In this document: in pieces, positions 41,299 through 52,181 of the stretch
How the letters are laid out: each line of letters opens with the position of its first letter
Position numbering within the stretch: the first letter of the stretch is position 1
Source of the DNA: Effrenium voratum
Lineage: Eukaryota; Sar; Dinophyceae; Suessiales; Symbiodiniaceae
NCBI GenBank assembly: GCA_963377175.1
Contig: CAUJNA010003294.1
Span: 1,538,501-1,602,500, forward strand
Length of the DNA: 64,000 nucleotides
Direction of reading: 5' to 3'
The notes under the pieces: model-generated
Told to the model about the DNA's origin: nothing
Seen by the model: the letters and a program-made list of their open reading frames with translations, nothing else
The model's database searches: none
Program-made: the position numbers and the translations under genes

Positions 41299-42250
41299 GG
41301 TTGGGAAGTGTGCGCCCGACAGTGCGCCCGACGGCGCGCCAGCGTGCCCGACGCCCAACTTTTTGCACCATGCCCAACAACAGCCGGGCGCTTGCCCAAC
41401 GGCCCGCCCGACAAAGCTTTTTGTGCCATGCCCAACAGCCGAGTCGCTTGCCCGACGGTGTGCCCGACAGCGTGCCCGACAGCGTGCCTAACGCTTAAGC
41501 TTTTTGCACCGCGCCCACCAGCCAGGGCGCTTGCCCGACGGCCCGCTTGACAGCGTGCCCGACGGCGTGCCCGACGCCAAGCTTTCTGCGCCGGGCACAG
41601 CAGCCGGGGCGCCGGCAGCGTGTGCCCGACCTCAAGCTTTAAATGACACCGCGCCCAACAGCCGGGGCGCTTGCCCGACGGCCGACAGCGTGCCTAACGC
41701 GCGCCGCGCCCAACAGCTGGAGCGCTTTCCCAACGGTGTGCTCGACTACGTGCACGACGCCAAGCTTTTTTGCCGTGCCCAACAGCCGGGCGCGTGCCCC
41801 ACGGCGTGCCCGACGGCGTGCCCGACAACCGCTCACAACGACCAAAAGTCACGTAAGAAGAACTACAAGCACTTCCAAACCACTCCAAAGCTGAGGAAAA
41901 ACCGCCAGCCCACTCCGAAGCACTGATTCCAAACCGCACGCAGCCACTCCAAACCATGGAAATGCACTATAAACCACTCCGCGCCACTCGCAGCCACGCC
42001 AAGCCACAAAAAGACCCAGTAAGCAACTCCTCAAACTCCTCACATCTGAGCTCACCCAACGCCACGCCGGCGCAACCCAGCCAAGAGCCCTGGCCCGCCC
42101 AGCCCCAAGCACCGCGCCCAACAACCGGGGCGTTTGCCCGACGGCGTGCCCGACGGCGTGCCCGACGGCTTGCCCGACGGCATGCCCGACGGCGGCCTGC
42201 CCGAAAAACAACTTCAAACCAAGGAAACTCCAAAACGCAGGAAAAACCGG
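41299..42250. repeat. GC-rich array with CCCGACGGCGTG words
   Basis: TGCCCGACGGCGTGCCCGACG and GCGCCCAACAGCC words up to about 42200, with an ACTCCAAACCAC block at 41870-42010. AAGCTTTTTGCACC recurs at about 80-120 base spacing in 41350-41780, suggesting an older tandem unit. Confidence 0.75.
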
Positions 42251-42404
42251 CAACCCACTCCGAAGCAGTAATCCAATCCAAACCTTCGTCAAGCTTTGGT
42301 CTCACCAAAGCCAACCCTGAAATCTCAGGAGCAAGCCAACACCCCTCCAGGGCAGGTGGCCATGGCTTGACGTGGCTTAGCGAGGCTAAGTGCCTGCGGA
42401 TGAT

Positions 42405-42725
42405 TCAGGGGATGGTTTTGGGCAGGGGGGATGATTCAGGGGGGATGATTCAGGGGATGGTTCTGGGCAAGGGGGATGATTCTGAGGATGGTTCTGGGCA
42501 GGGGGGATGATTCTGAGGATGGTTCTGGGCAAGGGGGATGATTCTGAGGATGGTTCTGGGCAGGGGGGATGATTCTGAGGATGGTTCTGGGCAAGGGGGA
42601 TGATTCTGAGGATGGTTCTGGGCAAGGGGGATGATTCAAGGGATGGTTCTGGGCAGGGGGGATAATTCTGAGGATGGCTTGGCCCGGGGGTGATGATTTG
42701 GCGCTTGATGCGCGGGATGTTGTTG
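42405..42725. repeat. 31-base minisatellite GGGGGATGATTCTGAGGATGG
   Basis: About nine units of GATGATTCTGAGGATGGTTC followed by TGGGCARGGGG. The minus-strand frame through it (PEPSSESSPLPRTILRIIP) is repeat translation. Confidence 0.92.
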
Positions 42726-42799
42726 CACAAGGGGGATGATGTGAGGGATGATTCTGGCGGATGTTTGGGGGATGGCTTAAATAGACAGATGCGCTCTCA

Positions 42800-42936
42800 A
42801 CTCTAGGTCCTTTTCCAGGCCAATCTATGGGGAATGCCGAGTTTTTGTTCTCCATGGAACTAGGGTCTGAGGCCCACACATCCACAAACTCCTCAGCGAC
42901 GAAGCAAAGCTTTGACGGGGTTTCCAGCAGCATGTC
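42800..42936 (-). CDS. Probable exon of unrecognised minus-strand gene
   Basis: After the acceptor gcgcttgcag the minus strand reads DMLLETPSKLCFVAEEFVDV then WASDPSSMENKNSAFPIDW. Sequence and codon use are protein-like. The 3' end is not defined and runs toward the minisatellite. It may belong with the exons at 43230 and 44340. Confidence 0.45.
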
Positions 42937-43051
42937 CTGCAAGCGCACGGGTTGCCAGATTTCTCAACGCTTGGACGGTCAAAATCCACCAACCTGGCGG
43001 AAACATGAACCTAAGAGCAAAACGCAAAAAGGGAACCACTTTATGAACCAC

Positions 43052-43184
43052 ATGGCCATGGGTCAAAATCCTGTACCCCCAGTGAACATCCCAATCTCCA
43101 CTAAAATAGGTTCTAACCTGGGTGGTGAATTCACCTACCAACCAAAATGGGACCCCAAAACGGTTTTGACAACCACAGGCACAT
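43052..43184. mobile_element. MITE, TGTGGGTCAAAA family, type A
   Basis: Starts GGCCATGGGTCAAAATCC and ends GGTTTTGACAACCACAGGC. It contains CCCAGTGAACATCCCAAT, CACTAAAATAGGTTC and GAATTCACCTACC. It sits in the apparent intron between exons at 43230 and 42936. Confidence 0.72.
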
Positions 43185-43229
43185 GATTCTGCTCTCCGTG
43201 TCAGGTTCGAAGAAAATGGGAACTGTAAC

Positions 43230-43341
43230 CTCTGAAGCGGACGATCTCCTCGTCAGTGCAGGGCACCACCACGCAGCCCAAGTTGTCCCGGAAGGGCTGG
43301 TCAGATGACCTGTAGGGCCTGAGAAATGTCATCTCTGTGTA
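43230..43341 (-). CDS. Exon of unrecognised minus-strand gene
   Basis: This 112-base exon is bounded by gtctttctccag and the donor GTTACAG. It reads YTEMTFLRPYRSSDQPFRDN then LGCVVVPCTDEEIVRFR with strongly G/C-ending codons, one of the best coding signals in the window. I do not recognise the family. Confidence 0.62.
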
Positions 43342-43454
43342 CTGGAGAAAGACGTGGCATGTGTCGAAACTTAGAAGCCCCGGTTTTTGTTTTTCCATTT
43401 CCTTTGAACCAACCCAACAAACGGGTACCCGCAAACACGAAAACAAACAGACAC

Positions 43455-43456
43455 AA

Positions 43457-43510
<54 letters not shown>

Positions 43511-43720
43511 CAGGCAGAAAAGGCAGAACAGGCAGAGAGGCAGGACAAACAGACAGGCGGGACAGGCAGAGGCCAACAGGCAAACAGGCAAACAGGCAAA
43601 CAGGCAAACAGGCAGACAGGCAGACAGGCAGACAGGCAGACAAGCAGACAAACACAGAGACACACAGAGACACACAGAGACACACAGGGACACAGACACA
43701 CAGATACACACACACACACA
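43455..43720. repeat. CAGG/CAGA/CACA simple repeat
   Basis: GGCA tetramers at 43459-43508, then degenerate CAAACAGG and CAGACAGG, then ACACAGAG and CACACA. The long frames here (CLPVCLSA and RQAGRQAG types) are not genes. Confidence 0.95.
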
Positions 43721-44339
43721 CAAACCCACAAACCCATATGCTGCTCATGCTGCTGCGGCTTGTGGTGCGGCAGCTGATTTCTTCAAAACGCGTGTCAGGA
43801 CAGCATGAGGAGCGAAAACAATGAAAAACAAGCAACAAGCACAACCACAAGAGACTAACAAGGATTATCAACAAACAACTTCCAGGACAAAAGCACCAAT
43901 GAAACCACTGGCAACAATGGAAGCACGGCTGCAGGCAGAATAACATATTTCACTGCTACGGGTACGGGTTTGATTTCACTCCCCAGGGCAATCGACTGAT
44001 GTAAAAGGCATTTTCCGCCACAACTGCCTTCTCCAGCTACGATGACAATTCCACTCACGCACTTAGAAATTCGGACAATACAAAAAGACAAAGAACGTTT
44101 CGGACACGATGCGCCACCTCGGCTCCCTGCATAGTTTTGGAGCTTGCATGGAAGACGCACAGCTGGCAACCTGTTGGGAATCGATCCAGCGCCCCCTGGG
44201 AGGAATAGAAGCATTTGTGGATTTGTCACTGGATCATGGCTTGAGCTAGCTTCCCACATTGAACTTGAAGAGTCGGGCACATCGGCTACGCGCTTGCGCG
44301 TTTTTTTTGGGAAAATCATCCGAAACAAAGCCGCCGCCG

Positions 44340-44463
44340 GCTTGGGGCTGCACCGCTTTGAGTGACGCATGGCTTCAAATGCGCTTGCCAAGCGCTTGCC
44401 CAGCGCGCCTTCCAAGGAGTTGGGGAACATCTTCACCAAGGTCTCCCGGCAACTCTTGGCAAC
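44340..44463 (-). CDS. Probable exon of unrecognised minus-strand gene
   Basis: After the acceptor tttgcatcag the minus strand reads VAKSCRETLVKMFPNSLEGA then LGKRLASAFEAMRHSK. A fold of the BTB/tetramerisation kind is a possibility from the RETLVKMFPNS pattern, but the match is too short to claim. The frame stays open to 43855 with weaker content, so the donor is undefined. A MITE end lies within about ten bases upstream of the acceptor. Confidence 0.45.
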
Positions 44464-44473
44464 CTGATGCAAA

Positions 44474-44698
44474 TGGCTGTTGTCAAAACCGTTTTGGATC
44501 TCATTTGGGTGTGGGTCAAAATTAAACCACCAGGAATTGGACCGCAGGCTTTAGTCATGGGTTCCATTTACCAGGGTTCCATTTTGGGCACCCATTTTTG
44601 ACCCACAGCCATTTTGGGGTAGGTGCAGCACCCATTTTAGAACCTATTTTCGTGGATATTGGGATGTTAACTGGGGGTGCGGGATTTTGAGCCACCTG
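44474..44698. mobile_element. Nested MITEs: type B inserted in type A
   Basis: The outer copy starts GGCTGTTGTCAAAACCGTTTTGG and resumes at 44611 with ATTTTGGGGTAGGTGC, ACCTATTTTCGTGG and GGATTTTGAGCCACC. Between, 44508-44610 is a complete second copy with ends GTGTGGGTCAAAATTAA and TTTTTGACCCACAGC. Junctions fit an insertion of the type B copy into the type A copy. Confidence 0.7.
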
Positions 44699-45386
44699 CG
44701 CATGCCACATGGCTCCTTCTCAGACTCAATCTGATGAATAAAGCCCTATTGCACACTCCTCTGAACCTGAGAAAATGACGTCAGCCCTTTGCCACAAATG
44801 TGCGTGCACCCGGACGTCAGCAAAGCCATTGTATGCATTCCATGGCAGCTCAACTGTCTTGATAGAGACTCGTACCCTTTCAACTTGAGAGTGACCAAGG
44901 CAGTGGAACCGGGCAGCAACAGACGCATTCAGACCCTTCCTCGCCCTTTGCCGGCAGGTTCTACTCCACTCGTCTCAGCAGCATGCCGTCGCAGAGCATG
45001 CGCTACTTCAAATCTTGTCTCTGAAGTCAAAATGCCTCCTACAGTATGCCTACCTTATCTCTACAGGCATCACCACTCCGGTGGCACAAAAATCCCGCCA
45101 GGTCGAACATATAAAAGCGTGGCTGTTACGCTCAGTCAGAATCGGATAGGCCAGCCGGAGCAGTGTTTTCCAAGCGGTTAAACGTTAGCCGGTCTGATTG
45201 CCAGCTAAAACAAAGCCAATTCTTTTGCAGGGATCCTTACATTGTACGCCTGAACATTGCCTTGTCAATGGTTGTTTCTCTTTCTTTTGTATTCGGTGGA
45301 AAAACCATATTTCAAATGGGCAACATGTATCTGTTCAGGAGCCCTGTTTTGGTGCCGCGCGTAGAGGAACTGGTGAATGCACTGTG

Positions 45387-45608
45387 TCACCAGCAGGCGG
45401 CAGAACTTTGGAAATACGTGTTTAAAAGTCTGTGTGACATGCCCGGCATTTGGCACTGGACATGGCGGCGAATCTCTGCCAAAAAGGCCGGGCCTGACCT
45501 CACGTGCTGGGCCCGGCTTTGGACAGTCTTCCAGCTCAGGGCTTCCGATATTTCCCTCTTAAACATCACCCCACCAGCAAACTCATCCAAGTGGCTCGAA
45601 GGTGACAT
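45387..45608 (-). CDS. Possible first coding exon, minus strand
   Basis: ATG at 45608, preceded in frame by TAA and by an acceptor-like cctttccgttttcag nine bases upstream. It reads MSPSSHLDEFAGGVMFKREI, SEALSWKTVQSRAQHVRSGP then AFLAEIRRHVQCQMPG. Could begin the same gene as the exons at 44340 and 43230. The 3' end is uncertain. Confidence 0.4.
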   Translation of the reverse strand: MSPSSHLDEFAGGVMFKREISEALSWKTVQSRAQHVRSGPAFLAEIRRHVQCQMPGMSHRLLNTYFQSSAACW

Positions 45609-46739
45609 TTAACCGGCTGAAAACGGAAAGGGCCCCTGATATAGTACACTTGCTGCCCCTGCCAACAATTCCAGCAGGCAGGGGAGCAGCTTGCGTGAGC
45701 GCAAAGCAATGGCCCATTCTTGGGCCATGCCTGCTGAGCGGTCTAGACGAGGGATTGAGCAGCTTCAACTGTTTCATGCTCTTGGAAGATTTCTATTGTG
45801 CCCCAACCCCACTTAAAATCATGGAAGGATTGAATCGCTTGCCATACGCTTCGCTCACCGCCCCTTGGCCTTCAAGCTTGCCAGCGCCACCCGGTAACCC
45901 CTGCGCGGGACACTGGACGAGGAATCATGAACTCTGGTGTCACCTACCAAAACTGGAGCCGTGAAATTCGAGGCAAACATTGCTATGTCACGGAGGGCCT
46001 CGGGGGACCTTGGAACAACAAGTCTAGCGCTTGTCGCACGTCAAAGGCTGGGAGAGGAGCACAGTGCCACCACGTCGTATCAGAAACATGCATGCATAGG
46101 CTGGAAGCTGACTGCACAAACATGCATTTAGCCAAGCACAGAACTTGTCTCTCACGAAAGCTGGAATAGCTCGCATGATGAAGGCGTGAAGAGACAATTC
46201 ATTGCACTTCAAATGTGCCGACCCTAGTCGAGCGTGTGCAGATGGCAGGGGGCTATTGTGGGTCGCATGTTTGTTCCGGAATCCCCTGTCAAAGCCGAAG
46301 GCTTTTCGGGGCCTGGATTTCGGGCTGAACTTGAAAAAGCCTGCATTTCTCGGTGTTGTCTGCCTCCACAATCACCCCAGAAAGGCGGTTTTGTTTCCCT
46401 GGCATCCTCGGGGTCTCATTTCTGCTGATTCAACTGGCATTTTGCAGCTTTGGCTATAGTCTTTGCTTTGAGCCGGGACTCTCCATTTTGTTGGAGCCGT
46501 TTGGAGGATGTGGTTGAACTTGTTGAGCCTTCGTTTACGATGTGTGTTTTTGGAAATGTGTTTTTGGATGCGGCCCTATGCATCCCGCTTGGATTGGTAA
46601 TGTCTCAGGCTCCGCTGCTAGTGTAACCAACTACTCCCATGACCTGAGGCTTTTCGTGACACTTACGACAGCTGCAAGCGTACGCCCTCACAGCGCATGC
46701 CTGACACTGCTAATAATTTTATTGCCATGCTTTTGAACA

Positions 46740-46930
46740 AGGGACCAATCTCATGGATTGATGCTGCGGCCTTCCTGTCGTCGGCACTACTCGAAACCTG
46801 CAGTGGGCGAGCAATGCAGTGCACAGCCGGCATCCCGGCAAAGCCCCAGGCATCTTCTGTCTTTGTAAGGTTCAAACCCACCCTGATGAAAGAGCTGGTG
46901 GTTCAAAAACTGAGCGCGTGGCTTGTCAGG
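46740..46930 (+). CDS. Probable exon of plus-strand gene, unrecognised
   Basis: The plus strand reads GPISWIDAAAFLSSALLETC, SGRAMQCTAGIPAKPQASSV then FVRFKPTLMKELVVQKL and ends at a GTATGA donor. A further plus-strand piece at 46270-46350 reads VPESPVKAEGFSGPGFRAEL. Start is approximate (after ttttgaacaag). Confidence 0.4.
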
Positions 46931-47471
46931 GTATGATTCAATAAAGCTCCTGCGGAGAATGGCAAAAGTTGCTGTTCACTCGGCCCACGGCGCACACCAA
47001 CATCTTTTCACGGCAAGTTCAGCACAACGATTCTGCAAGCCCCCAGCAAGGTTCATTGGTCTACGGAAACACATTCGAATGCCATGCCGAAGCCGTCGAC
47101 TGCGTTCAAACAAACTTCAGGCGTCTTGCGGCAGTTCCATGTCGCGTCAGTAGCTAGGGGAATGGTCATGCGGAACAGGCAGCTTGAAAGCCCGCCTCAC
47201 TGTACCAAAGCTTGAACTGTAAAGTTCCTGAGCAGGATACTTCCAGCAAGCAGCAGCGATGCCGCTTGCTGACTTGTAATCTGCAGGGGCTGCTTGCAAC
47301 ACAACTGGTCATCGGCCGCCTGGGCGGCTCTTGGATTGCGGCCCAACTGGCCATCTATAGGGGCCCCTTGCCGACACCTGACAAAGCATGACCTCATTAC
47401 CCACACGGCACAATCTCTGGCTGTCCAAGCGGCATGCCATTGCTCAACCCACACGAAGCCTTTGTTCGCAG

Positions 47472-47563
47472 GCCTGAGAGTCCGAAGGACATTCGCCAGT
47501 TCCAAGTGCCTTTCATTTCTTGCTCTGTGCGCGACGAATCTGCTCGCTCGGCTCAACTAAGAG
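47472..47563 (+). CDS. Exon of plus-strand gene, unrecognised
   Basis: This 92-base exon follows a good acceptor (cctttgttcgcag) and ends at AGAG|GTCATT. It reads PESPKDIRQFQVPFISCSVR then DESARSAQLR, clearly protein-like. It probably belongs with the exon at 46740. The minus strand is also open over this stretch but less plausible. Confidence 0.48.
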
Positions 47564-47791
47564 GTCATTCGTCTTCAAACAGCTTCTGCTCGACTTGGCG
47601 ACACATCTGCTCTGGTCTGGAAAGAGGGTCAGCCTTTAGTACTATCTATCTATCTATCTATCACCTGTTCTTGTGCAGGGCTGGCCTTCCGATAACCCAG
47701 ACTTGTTTGTCTCAGCAAGCGACGATGCGCAGCCAGCAGCTCGCAATGCGTCGCTTCCAGCGATTGAACGTCTGCAAGCTCAGGCTTGCTG

Positions 47792-47875
47792 GCTGTGGGT
47801 CAAAAATAGGTACCCCAAATGGAACCCTGGCAAGTGGAAACATGGACCAAAACTGGTTTAATTTTGACCCATTCC
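47792..47875. mobile_element. MITE, TGTGGGTCAAAA family, type B
   Basis: GGCTGTGGGTCAAAAATAGG and TTAATTTTGACCCATT at the ends. The inside matches the 22863 copy (TACCCCAAATGGAACCCTGG, CAAGTGGAAACATGGACC). A CTAT tetranucleotide run lies just upstream at 47640-47662. Confidence 0.78.
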
Positions 47876-47879
47876 CTGC

Positions 47880-49240
47880 TCTTGAAGTCGGGTGACTCAT
47901 TGGTGTCACCTTGTTCTGCTCTTTGAGGCGCTGGCTCCATCAGCTGCTCCGTAATCTCTTTGATCGCAAGTGCAGCCAGCTTCTCCTGACAAGGCTGCTA
48001 GTGCAAGAATAATTACCGATGGCTTACCCATGAAATGCGACTTGACCTACTAAATAAACGGGCATGGCCTAAAAGTAAGAGTCAAACTTCCGGTCTGAGC
48101 TCAGTCCTCTGAACAGGATGAGTGATGAACCACTGCTCAAGCTAATTTCAGCGGAGAAAATTGAACCTGCTTGCTCACAAGCCTTGTTCTAAGAACTGCT
48201 CCTATTTGCCCCGCCGTGTCCTTTTCATCCTCCTCCCCTCGATGTTCATCTTGCTGTTGGTCCTTCTCACCCACCTGAGTTCTGGAAAACTGTGGCTACC
48301 CCAAACAACACGTGCCGAAGTAGCCGCTTTTAAATTGAGCTAATCACCCGAGCATAAACCCCTCCGTGCTTGCATTTGTTGAAGTCAAGAAAGATATTTG
48401 GATTCAATGAGGTCCGTTTGGCAAAACAGCTACAACCCTACCTCAAAATGTGCACGGCACACAAAACTGGGATGGGGATTGGCAGCAGCTGTGCAAGGCC
48501 GATGTATCTGCGCCCAAACTTGCATTGATGCTGTTTCTGTTTTAAATTCCGGCTGTCTCAAAGACCCTGTGAATCCCATGCAGCCAGGCCATGCTTGATG
48601 ACCCAACACAAACACCAATGCAGCTGGATGGCGGCTCGCCAAACTTGCCCAGGGCCAGCCTGACAATGCTCACGAAACAATCGCACAAATCGAGTCGCCC
48701 AAGGCGAAGGAGACTAAGCGAAGTTTCCACCTCAGGTGACTTGTCGTTGATGTGTGGTCTACTTTCTCGTTGGCACAAACGGAAACATGAGCAGGCTTGT
48801 GCGCAGGCCCTTGCATTCACGTAGAATGTGCACAAGCGTTACTTTGCAGAGTATATGCACAGTGAATGCACACTTGTTCCGACGTGCTCATTGCAGAAGC
48901 AACCTTACATGGATGGAATTTGCAACCATGGATGGACAGGAAGGGAAGACAAACCTATGACGGCATGAAAACATAAATGACCCCAAGGCAGTTGCACACT
49001 GGCCGCGCCTTGCCAAGCCTCTTGGCCTTAGGTGCCCAAAGAAACAAACCAAATTCACTGCCCAGCCTCCGAGAAAGAGCACGGTTAGCAAGAAAGGCAC
49101 TTCATCCTGTTCAAGGGCTGAACACCGATTTCTTCGTTCTGTCAAGGTCCGCCTATGAACCTTGTGCAGAAACATACAGGGAGCTGTTCTCATACTAGCC
49201 TCCCTGTTTGTAGGGCGAACATATCAAAGGCAACATTTGG
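47880..49240. other. No assigned gene
   Basis: Short frames on both strands at 48540-48830 are open and partly protein-like (plus: SSRPRRRRLSEVSTSGDLSL; minus: LALGKFGEPPSSCIG). No splice signal decides. No repeats noticed. Confidence 0.4.
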
Positions 49241-49244
49241 GTCT

Positions 49245-49891
49245 TCACAGGTTGCCTGCTGGGCCAGTGGCTTCATAGGGCTTGGCGTCCGTCTCCTTTG
49301 ACTCCTCCCTTGGCTCCTTCTTTACCCACTTTTGGTCTTCTCTCCTGACCCACGCTTGCACCGGCTCCTCCTGCTTCTCCTTTTGGGGCTCAGCGGACTT
49401 CTTTACCCATGTGGGCGCCCACGATGGCGGCTCTTTCTTTGGCTTATTGGGCTCCTCTGTCTCCTTCTTAGCCCATGTTGGCGCCCATTCCTCCTTTGTC
49501 TCCTTTGTTGCCCTTGCTGGCTCCTTGAAAAGCATCTCTTGTTTGGGATCCTCCTCCTTTGCCTCTTTCTTGACCCACTTCAGCTCCTCCTTCGGCTTTT
49601 GTTGCGCGTGCTCATCATGTTTTGCCTCTTTGGCCCCTCGCCCTTCCTTGGTTGGTTTCTCTCCTCTTGCCTCATGCTGCGTTTCTTCCTCGACCAAAGT
49701 TGGCTTCTCCGGCAAAGGCGACTCTTTTCTGGGATCATCTTTGTGTAACTCTTTCTCCTTGCTTGGCTCCTTTGTTGGAGTGTCCTTGGGTGCCTCCCGT
49801 GGCAGTTTCTTTTGCCACCTCTCTTCTTTTGGTATCTCTGTTTTCTGCTTCTTTTCAAACTCTTCAGGCTCACTCTGCGGCTCCTGCCAGA
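49245..49891 (-). CDS. Large exon: Lys/Glu-rich protein with WVKK repeats
   Basis: The acceptor tttctggcag at 49892 is followed by about 215 open codons to TGA at 49245 or a donor there. The protein is mostly K, E, P and T, with a degenerate repeat: LKWVKKEAKEE, APTWAKKETEE, APTWVKKSAEP, VQAWVRRED, KWVKKEPREE. The ribosome or chromatin cannot be inferred from this; it looks like a long disordered, highly charged tail. Probably the same gene as the exon at 50380-50495, also minus and basic. Confidence 0.55.
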
Positions 49892-50379
49892 AACGCCGCC
49901 GGCAAAAGGCATGTGCGATAATCTGCCAAGCAGTTGATATTGGGATATATTGGGCTTTCGGACGGAGTCTCAATAGCAAAGGTCTGGCTGGCATCCAGTT
50001 GGGTGTCCAGTGTTCTCCCAAGTGCACTTGGGGGACCAAACTCGCTGGCCAGCCCTCGCACTCCTTGTTGATTTTGAAAAATCCCGCTAACTACTGCCAT
50101 GCATCCATGTCGATGTGACTTCAATGCAATGATTCCGGACATTGAAAGCAACAGGTCACAATGATTAGCTCCATGTGTCACACTGGAAGAGTAGCACAAG
50201 GGTCAGCCCGAGGAGTGGCAACGCTCATCAAGTACTAGCACTGGTCAAGCTCCGACTGCTGGTCATAGCTATGGGAACTTCAGTACAATCAGCCGCCCCG
50301 CGCACTAGCGTTTGTGCCAAGAGCCTGCAAAAACCGTCGATGACTGCAGTGGCAATGACTTTATCCTTGGATCTTCGGT

Positions 50380-50495
50380 TTTGATGCACCTTCCGGCCCC
50401 TTGGCGGTGAAACCCAGCGTGTGAAGTGGGAGCTGTTGGCTCCAGCCTCCTTGCGCACCTGCGGCATCTTGTTGCTGCGCTTCTTGGGTTCCTCG
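50380..50495 (-). CDS. Basic exon of minus-strand gene
   Basis: The acceptor tacttcttgattgcag is excellent. The exon reads EEPKKRSNKMPQVRKEAGAN then SSHFTRWVSPPRGRK, with G/C-ending codons. Possible GT donors are CAG|GTGCGC (short form) or AAG|GTGCAT near 50390. The product is not recognised; likely the gene continuing at 49891. Confidence 0.5.
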
Positions 50496-50499
50496 CTGC

Positions 50500-51115
50500 A
50501 ATCAAGAAGTAACAATCCAACTCTATATGTTTGATTATCTAACTCATTTTTGATATACAAAATCAAGTTGATATTCATAATTCTTATTGGGTGCAATGAA
50601 TGAGTTGTATCCGGAGAGTTGTTGTTCCGTTCGTTCCTAACTGTTGGGGGAGGGGGGGGGGGGGCGGGCACGGTCTGGACTGTGCAAGAGGTTCTACCAT
50701 CTTTCGAGGGACGGATGCAGTATGGATGCTGTTGCACAGCAATCTTTCGGTGTTCGATTGCTTCTTGCCCCTCCAGCATCTCCAGCATCACATCACCAGC
50801 ATTGTGCAGTGTATCTGGAGAGAGTATCACCTGCGTGTGGCATCAATAAATGATCGTTGTTCAGACCGTGCGGGATCCCGGCTTATCACACACAGTCGCT
50901 TAGCCGACTCCCTGCCCGTGTCCGGTCGGGAGCTTTCAAAAAAGGGAACAACAAAAACATCACCAGCCAGGAGCTTGTCTCAGCACACGTGTCTATTGCT
51001 AGACACACCATGGTGCACGCAAGCCACATTGTGAGCGCGTGTTGTTTTTCTTCCTCCCGGAATCAAGGGTTTAAACGAACAAGGGACTGCATGATGTTCG
51101 CGTAGGCAATTTAGG
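50500..51115. other. No assigned gene
   Basis: An AT-rich stretch at 50510-50600 and a 14-base G run near 50650. No convincing exon. Confidence 0.45.
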
Positions 51116-51800
51116 TTGGGGGGGCGTAGGCTCGCATAGGCATTTTGCGCGCATCATGGTGTTGTTTTCCGTTGCGTGGGCGCCGCGTGGGCAAGCCTGG
51201 GACGATACGTCATAGAGCTGTGCATGTTTTTGAAGTTTTCACAGTGGTTGGCAGAGTGGCTACACAGATTCAGCACAGCAGGCTCCTATCGCTCAGAAGA
51301 TCAGGCCACGATTTTTCAAAACAGAACGCCTCCATCCGCGTAAACGCCGCGTAGGCTCTGCGTAGGCACCCGCGTAGGCTCGAGGCCCAGTTCGTGAAAT
51401 TGTCGCTTTGCGGGCCACTGCCGCTGCTCATGTTAAGCCCCCGTTTCAGCCTGCAGCTAAATGGTGGCACCTCGAGCAATATTGTACCGAAAAGTTGCGA
51501 TCGTGGAGCTGGAGCTGCCAAAGTGCACGTCGCGTATCGAAGGTAAACAACTCACAAGCCGCAAGCGGGCAATGAATTGCCGGGCAAGCGGCTTGCGTAG
51601 GCATTCGCGTAAGCAAGGAAGACGCAAACACGCGCGCGTAGGCGCCCCTAGGAGTCGCGGAGGCTTTGCGTAGGCGCTCGCGTAGGCGTATGTGCAGTGT
51701 ATAGCGTATGTGCAGTGCACTTTGCTTCCGGAAAGAATCGCTCTCTCAGCCCGGCTCCGCGGCTGGAGGCGCCGCGGCTGGAGGCGCCGCGGCTGGTGCC
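51115..51800. repeat. GCGTAGGC repeat field and 15-base tandem repeat
   Basis: GCGTAGGC or CGCGTAGGC occurs about a dozen times between 51120 and 51690 at irregular spacing. At 51757-51798 GGAGGCGCCGCGGCT is repeated nearly three times. Confidence 0.8.
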
Positions 51801-52181
51801 AAAGACTCTGCCACTGCTTCCGGCTTGGACCTGCGCTTGTCACATCCAAAGGAAAAAAGAAAGGAATGCGCAAGCTTTGTGGGTTACACTCAGGGATGCA
51901 CTTGGAGCGATTCTGAAGCTACAGCTTACCCCAAGGCCGGTCTCCGGCTTTGCTCGCTCTCCACAAGGCACAAAGACATGTCCGGCACTGAGCTCCCGCA
52001 CCATCTCTTTACACAGACAGGCGTCCGAAGCACTTCGCCTGGGCCGAAGGACGGCTTCAACACCACAGGACAGCGATGGATGGAGAAAGGCGGCTCTGCT
52101 GCCAGGTCTAGGATTGCAGTTGTGCTACACACTTGTGAGGCTTTCCCTTGTTTTCTTGAATGCTCTGACTTCGCAGATTGA
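51708..52181 (+). CDS. Open frame of 157 codons, doubtful
   Basis: Starts with ATG and reads through the 15-base repeat (AAGGAAAGGAAAG) into varied sequence (SHPKEKRKECASFVGYTQGC). An overlapping frame of 227 codons is open too. No splice or family evidence. Confidence 0.25.
   Translation: MCSALCFRKESLSQPGSAAGGAAAGGAAAGAKDSATASGLDLRLSHPKEKRKECASFVGYTQGCTWSDSEATAYPKAGLRLCSLSTRHKDMSGTELPHHLFTQTGVRSTSPGPKDGFNTTGQRWMEKGGSAARSRIAVVLHTCEAFPCFLECSDFAD

Noticed and set aside
43201..43737. Long Cys/Val/Leu-rich minus-strand frames
   Set aside because: The upstream part translates the CAGG/CACA repeat; only the 43230-43341 portion has splice sites and is kept as an exon.
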